Positions 8,866 through 12,732 of a stretch of DNA of 12,732 nucleotides are shown here, piece after piece. The notes beneath the pieces are model-generated. The model searched no databases, was not told the DNA's origin, and saw nothing but the letters and a program-made list of their open reading frames with translations. Both the position numbers and the translations under genes were made by a program. Source of the stretch: Mycoemilia scoparia. Lineage: Eukaryota > Kickxellomycota > Kickxellomycetes > Kickxellales > Kickxellaceae. The DNA is taken from assembly GCA_027575805.1 (NCBI GenBank), contig JANBPU010000404.1, positions 1-12,732 of the forward strand. Reading direction: 5' to 3'. Each line of letters opens with the position of its first letter. Positions within the stretch are counted from its first letter, which is position 1.

Positions 8866-8889
8866 TGTGTGTGTGTGTGTGTGTGTGTG
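8866..8889. repeat. TG microsatellite upstream of the BAG gene
   Basis: Twelve uninterrupted TG units about 110 bp upstream of the BAG start codon, so they probably lie in its promoter or 5' UTR. Confidence 0.95.
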
Positions 8890-8992
8890 GTTATCAAGAT
8901 GCTTTGGTTTAGTACCTGGAAACAAAGAAAGATATTGTAAAGATAAAGTAGGATAATAGAACAGAGGAGAGAAATAAACTATCACAAACGAC

Positions 8993-9010
8993 TGATGATG
9001 ATGATGATGA
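8993..9010. repeat. TGA triplet microsatellite
   Basis: Six tandem TGA units, followed by imperfect CAGTAG/CAATAG triplets. Confidence 0.9.
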
Positions 9011-9152
9011 CAGTAGCAATAGCAACAATAGCTTATTTTTATGGCTTCGATGGGAAAACTGATAAAAAGATATTATCAGTCAGACACTTTATGCTGTTTA
9101 TTTGCGATTGATGATTCTTACTATAATAATAATAATGAAATCCATCAGATGG

Positions 9153-9304
9153 CAAGTTGTCCACCAAAAGGGAACAGACATAAACGCTTACATATCCCCT
9201 GTGAACCAGACATAAGCTATACATACATTTTAGCTGGAGTCTTAGCAACGATTGGCAGGTAGCTAAGGAAATATCCTGGTATCCTTTAGAGGAGACCCTG
9301 TCAT
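9153..9304 (+). repeat. Dispersed repeat, copy B
   Basis: Second member of the family found at 2751-2904. It shares with copy A the order CAAGTTGTCC, CCAAAAGGGAACAGACA, CATAAGCTATACAT, CATTTTAGCTGG, CGATTGGC and TTTAGAGGAGAC. A 4-bp duplication (ACAT) sits before CATTTT. The divergence from copies A and C suggests old insertions or a family shaped by drift. Confidence 0.68.
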
Positions 9305-9816
9305 CTATTACGGTCAGGCCAGGCAGCTGATTGGAGACAATGTCACAAACGTATTTCATTATCTTGTATCCTCTGATCTGTGCTTACCATAACTTTCCTC
9401 CCCATTGATGCAGATCAATCACCTGTGACTATGATGTTTGATGAAATGGATGGTGGTGGTCATTCACAATAAAGTCCGTCAGATCAGACCTCGCTCATTC
9501 GCTACTCCCTCCCACCTACATAATCATCGCCAATATAATCTTGTAATTTTTGATCAAAGCGCCTTTGTAGTTTTAGCTCAAGCCTGTTAAAGGGTAATAT
9601 TTTAACCTTTGTCTTTGTCGTCTGTGACTTAAGGTGTGACCATACAAATGTGAATTTGCTGTGTTGGTTCCCACCCGATCACCATAGCCAAGCCCATTAT
9701 TTATAGTCAGGAGAATGCTGCTGTGGGCACCAGGCATTGTAATATGTTTTTTATCGCAAACGATTTTGTTCTGTACTAACATGTGAGCGTACATACCCAT
9801 TCTATGAGAGTAAGAA

Positions 9817-9840
9817 CAGCAGCAGCAGCAGCAGCAGCAG
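9817..9840. repeat. CAG triplet microsatellite
   Basis: Eight perfect CAG units in an intergenic position, about 100 bp before dispersed repeat copy C. Confidence 0.95.
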
Positions 9841-9940
9841 TGTTAGATAGGCTTCATACCCCCATGCTTCCAGACCTCTATGTTTTGTTCAAATTGTTCT
9901 TGGCATTATTGTTGTTATTATTATTATTATCATTTGGCAT

Positions 9941-10088
9941 GCTCTGCACAAAAAAAGGAAACAGATTGGTACCTACATACATTCCCTGCAAACCAGCCCA
10001 TAACCCATACATTTTGGCTGGAGCCTGACAGATTATTGGCCATTATCCAGGGTATTCTTCTGGTACATCTTCAAAGGAGATTCAGACA
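9941..10088 (+). repeat. Dispersed repeat, copy C
   Basis: Third family member. It shares ATTCCCTGCAAACCAG, CCCATA, ATACATTTTGGCTGGA, ATTGGC, a CTGGTAC block and AAAGGAGATT with the other copies. It keeps the clearest internal stem, CCAGCC (9994-9999) facing GGCTGG (10016-10021). It begins with an A-run, which would be a T7 run if the element were transcribed in the opposite direction. It lies about 480 bp upstream of the phosphatase start. Confidence 0.65.
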
Positions 10089-10285
10089 TTTAATTTAAAC
10101 AATTCTTTTAACAATTCCATCTTGTCGCCATCTTCAGCTTAAATAAAGCTAGACAGACAGGTGTTGTTCCTTTCGAAAGCATATAGTATGTGGGCTTGCA
10201 GATCTCTTCCAAAATAATGTCCGATGCTTGAACAAAGAGCTACTCTGCCTCAATCATAATACATCTGCAAATCTTAATAATGAGC

Positions 10286-10304
10286 CACACACACACACAC
10301 ACAC
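10286..10304. repeat. CA microsatellite upstream of the phosphatase
   Basis: Uninterrupted CA run of about nine and a half units. A second, looser CACA tract follows near 10372-10387. Confidence 0.9.
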
Positions 10305-10458
10305 CAAATTCAATGCCTTTTGAATACGTTCTAGGATTAACCTATTACCGCAGTTCTGAAATTGGCAGTTCACACACACATACACACATTTTCCAGACTA
10401 CAACTTTAATGGCAGTGGTATTAGTGAGCAAAAAGAAGGTCCCTACATAAATACTTGG

Positions 10459-10471
10459 AATAGGTCCTATT
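10459..10471. promoter_or_regulatory. Perfect 13-bp dyad, possible operator-like site
   Basis: AATAGGTCCTATT is a perfect dyad around its central base and lies 100 bp before the phosphatase ATG. Dyads of this kind can bind dimeric regulators. No known factor is assigned, and a short palindrome of this sort may arise by chance. Confidence 0.25.
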
Positions 10472-10570
10472 TCGGATATTGACAACAAGGAACAAACAGA
10501 CATTCTTTCACTTTTTCTATCTTTAGTCCTTTTGCTTGATTCCTTATCCATAATTATATATCTATTTATA

Positions 10571-12530
10571 ATGTTGACCGAGGCCAGTAGTGGAGGCAGA
10601 GCTGGTACCAAGAGCAATTCAAATTCAATGGAGTATGCAATTCCAAGCAAACTCCCTACTTTGACTCCCGAATATATCAAAAAGAATTATCCTTCTTACC
10701 TGAAGCTAGTTGGTGTCCAAGTATTCCACAGACATGGTACGTTACTCTGCTTACATCCATTTTCTGTTTATACTTATATATATATATATACACACTCTAT
10801 ATTGTAGCATTTATACAAACCAACCCTACCAATGCTGTTATTGTTGTTGACAATGATAAATATTGATAAACATTTTAATAGGAGAAAGAGCACCAATGAC
10901 ACGTAGATTTGACACTATAACCCCGCAACAATGGAATCTATGTGAACAAGCAAATCAGTTTCAATCGGCTCTAGCAAGGTCTGTTAACCAGCACTTGCCC
11001 CATCCTCTAAGCAAACATGTCGATGATAATGGTGAAAAATATCCGGCTGTATGGCTTTATAATATATTTTCCGACATTAAGTCAAGTAATGCTTTCAAGA
11101 ATATCAGTAAACCCCCTAATAATAGTGGTGGTGGTGATGATGATAATAGCAGTAGTTTGCACTATGGGTACAATACTTGTGAATACGGTCAATTGACAGA
11201 TAGAGGAAGAAAATCGATGCAAAGAGTTGGTACATTCCTACGGGACTTGTACATCAACCACCTAGGATTTTTACCTCGAGACATCTCCTCCTCCTCCTCC
11301 TCCTCCTCCGAAGCAGACAAGAACCAAATCTATTTGCGATCAACCCAATACACAAGAGCAATCGAATCACTTCATCAGCTTGTCACCGGCTTATACCCTA
11401 ACAGCGTATCTCCCAATGCTCCAGAATCCAGCAGATTGGCAATGAATATTAAACCAGCTCTAATCGACGATATGTATATTCATTACGATCAAGGCCAAGG
11501 CTTCAAAGAACTAAACAGGCACCAATTATTGGCTCAGCAAAAAATCAAACACCTCTACGAACCATTTATAAAATCGTTGTTTGGTTTGGAAAGTATTGGC
11601 AAGGATATTCAAAAAGTGTTTGAGTCTTCTAAATTCCTGCCATTGGTTTGGGTCTATGACACTCTGATTTCTATGCATTTTCATGATATTCCGTTACCCA
11701 AAGATGTGACTCCAAGTTTGTTGGGCGAATTGAGCCATCATGCTTTTGTTGAGGCTTATGCCCCACATGCTCACCCAAGCAATTATTTTACAAAGATTTA
11801 TGATCCAATTGCTAGATTGGTTACAAAGAATGTCGTTGATGCTGCAGTAGCAGCTAATAATAATATTAACGATAATTCTACTCAAGGTCTTCCACCAACG
11901 CCACCAAAGTTCAGAATATATTCTGCTCATGATGTCCAGCTAAGTGCTATTCTTTTGTTGCTTGGCGATCATCTTACTAATGAGCATAAAGACACTTTTG
12001 GTGGATATTGGCCTCCTTATTCGTCAACTATTAGGATTGAGTTACTTCGAGATGAAAACGAAATTAGCCGCTCCTCCTCCTCCTCTAATCTCAACAAAAC
12101 TGTTGCTAGTAGCGGTGATGATAATAATAACAATAACAACAATAACAGTTTGTTGAAAGCAAGTTCACCCAAAGAAAATAAAATACCTTCTTCACCAACA
12201 ACAAATAACCACAATAATAAGACCAACATCAGCACCAGTACCAATACAAATACTACTACTACTAACAACCAGAATGAACCAAATCAAAGTATTATTCCCA
12301 AAAATAACAACTTTGATACCACAGGTTTCTATGTAAGAACAATGTATATGGATCGTGAAGTCCATATTCCTAGATGTTTGCCCAAAGATTCTCATCATCC
12401 CCAACTGGGTGCTGGTACATGTACTCTTGGCGCTTTCTTTGAATATATGGATGAATCGATCATAAAAAATCCAAAAGATAGATCTAAAATTGTGTTCAAA
12501 AGTGCTATAGTAGATTCTTTGGCCAAATAA
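10571..12530 (+). CDS. Histidine acid phosphatase (ACP6/lysophosphatidate phosphatase-like), two exons
   Basis: Predicted 604-residue branch-2 histidine phosphatase. It is joined from exon 1 (10571-10736) and exon 2 (10882-12530). Removing the intron restores FHRHGERAPM, the RHGxRxP catalytic motif: Arg54, nucleophile His55 and Arg58. Other family landmarks are CEYGQLTDRGRKSM (155-168), LRSTQYTRAIESL (207-219, active-site Arg208), SAHD with His405 and Asp406 as the proton-donor motif, and WPPYSS (432-437). The reaction is hydrolysis of phosphate monoesters through a phosphohistidine. ACP6-type members prefer lysophosphatidic acid, but phytase or general acid phosphatase activity cannot be excluded. 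No signal peptide is visible from this ATG, although the frame remains open and hydrophobic upstream. A Ser run (about 137-144) and an Asn/Ser/Thr-rich insert of about 82 residues (450-531) lengthen it beyond usual members. GFYVRTMYMD (535-544) resumes the conserved C-terminal fold after the insert. Confidence 0.85.
10737..10881 (+). other. Spliceosomal intron in the phosphatase gene
   Basis: The intron is 145 nt. It begins GTACGT, ends TTTTAATAG, and splits the Gly codon of the RHG motif after its first base. It contains an eight-unit TA microsatellite (10775-10790). Reading straight through exon 1 gives HRHGTLL and then a stop, whereas splicing gives the canonical HRHGERAP, so the boundaries are strongly supported by the protein family. 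The branch point is not certain. Confidence 0.9.
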
Positions 12531-12732
12531 AAAACCAAAGTAATAGTAATTTAAATTAGTGTAATTTATTTGTGTTATTTTGTTTTTTGTTTGCTTTTTT
12601 TAAATAAATAAATATTTATTTATATGGGAAGACTTGGCTAGGTATCGAATCTATCTATGTATAATAGACAGAAATGTGGGTCCTCATCAGATTTTGGCCC
12701 AAACACAGGGGATTCTACACGCAGTTCCTGAT
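12531..12732 (+). terminator. Phosphatase 3' region with AATAAA signals in an AT palindrome
   Basis: Overlapping AATAAA hexamers (12603-12608 and 12607-12612) lie about 75 bp after the stop. They sit at or within a perfect 20-bp palindrome (12604-12623), so the same element also offers AATAAA on the minus strand (TTTATT at 12615-12620) and could serve a gene arriving from the right. I see no gene in 12624-12732. Confidence 0.6.

Larger units (their letters stand above)
8756..10570. other. Divergent intergenic region between BAG and phosphatase genes
   Basis: About 1.8 kb separates two genes transcribed away from each other, so it should hold both promoters. It contains a TG run (8866-8889), a TGA triplet run (8993-9010), copies B and C of the dispersed repeat, a CAG run (9817-9840), an ATT-rich triplet tract (9908-9930), a CA run (10286-10304) and a perfect 13-bp dyad (10459-10471). 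Short open frames here have no recognisable product. Confidence 0.6.

Noticed and set aside
9370..9490. TCTGATCTG/CAGATCAGA inverted words enclosing about 100 bp
   Set aside because: The arms are only 9 bp and are not flanked by a target duplication. Too weak to call an element.
9153..10088. Reading the dispersed repeats as protein (similar peptides containing FPAN and YTFWL)
   Set aside because: Copies A and C give partly similar peptides in one frame, but stops and shifts interrupt copies A and B. The similarity is at the DNA level and no coding pattern of third-position change is evident.
10280..10450. ATG-initiated frame of 56 codons upstream of, and in frame with, the phosphatase
   Set aside because: It encodes translated CA repeat and ends in a stop before the phosphatase. 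No GT donor I tried joins it in phase to the acceptor at 10526. It could be an upstream ORF but there is no positive support.

Overview
The window looks like nuclear DNA of an early-diverging fungus (Mucoromycota or Zoopagomycota grade). This placement is an inference from three things. The genes are widely spaced and nearly intronless, with one short GT-AG intron visible. Proteins carry long Asn, Ser, Gly and His runs, and non-coding DNA is full of di-, tri- and tetranucleotide microsatellites. The gene families (a Git3/cAMP-receptor-like 7TM receptor, a membrane-anchored BAG cochaperone of the Snl1 type, and a branch-2 histidine acid phosphatase) all occur in fungi. A dictyostelid-like amoeba is a weaker alternative. 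No bacterial operon, rRNA, tRNA or CRISPR structure was found.

Layout. Positions 1-3911 hold no gene I can support. They contain a 115-bp candidate miniature inverted-repeat element (282-396), a 20-bp direct repeat around a CAGCTG core (475-494 and 537-557), a small hairpin (2042-2085), microsatellites, and the first copy (A) of an unidentified dispersed repeat at 2751-2904. Positions 4026-7202 (+) encode a 1058-residue seven-transmembrane receptor with a signal peptide, a large ectodomain, a 137-residue third cytoplasmic loop and a roughly 380-residue Gly/Ser/His-rich tail. Positions 7203-7702 are a 500-bp convergent 3' region. Positions 8755-7703 (-) encode a 350-residue Snl1-like BAG protein whose last two BAG helices are separated by a long Ser/Thr/Asn insert. 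Positions 8756-10570 are a divergent intergenic region with copies B and C of the dispersed repeat. Positions 10571-12530 (+, two exons) encode a 604-residue histidine acid phosphatase whose catalytic RHGERAP motif is restored exactly by removing a 145-nt intron. A 3' region with an AT palindrome and overlapping AATAAA signals ends the window.

The three proteins form no evident pathway: they are a surface receptor, an Hsp70 regulator on a membrane, and a phosphomonoesterase possibly acting on lysophosphatidic acid or other phosphate esters. The most reportable novelty is non-coding: a three-copy, same-orientation, roughly 140-bp repeat family with no recognised identity, and the short inverted-repeat element near the left end. 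The unusual insertions in all three proteins are also worth checking. I did not find a clear new multi-gene system.
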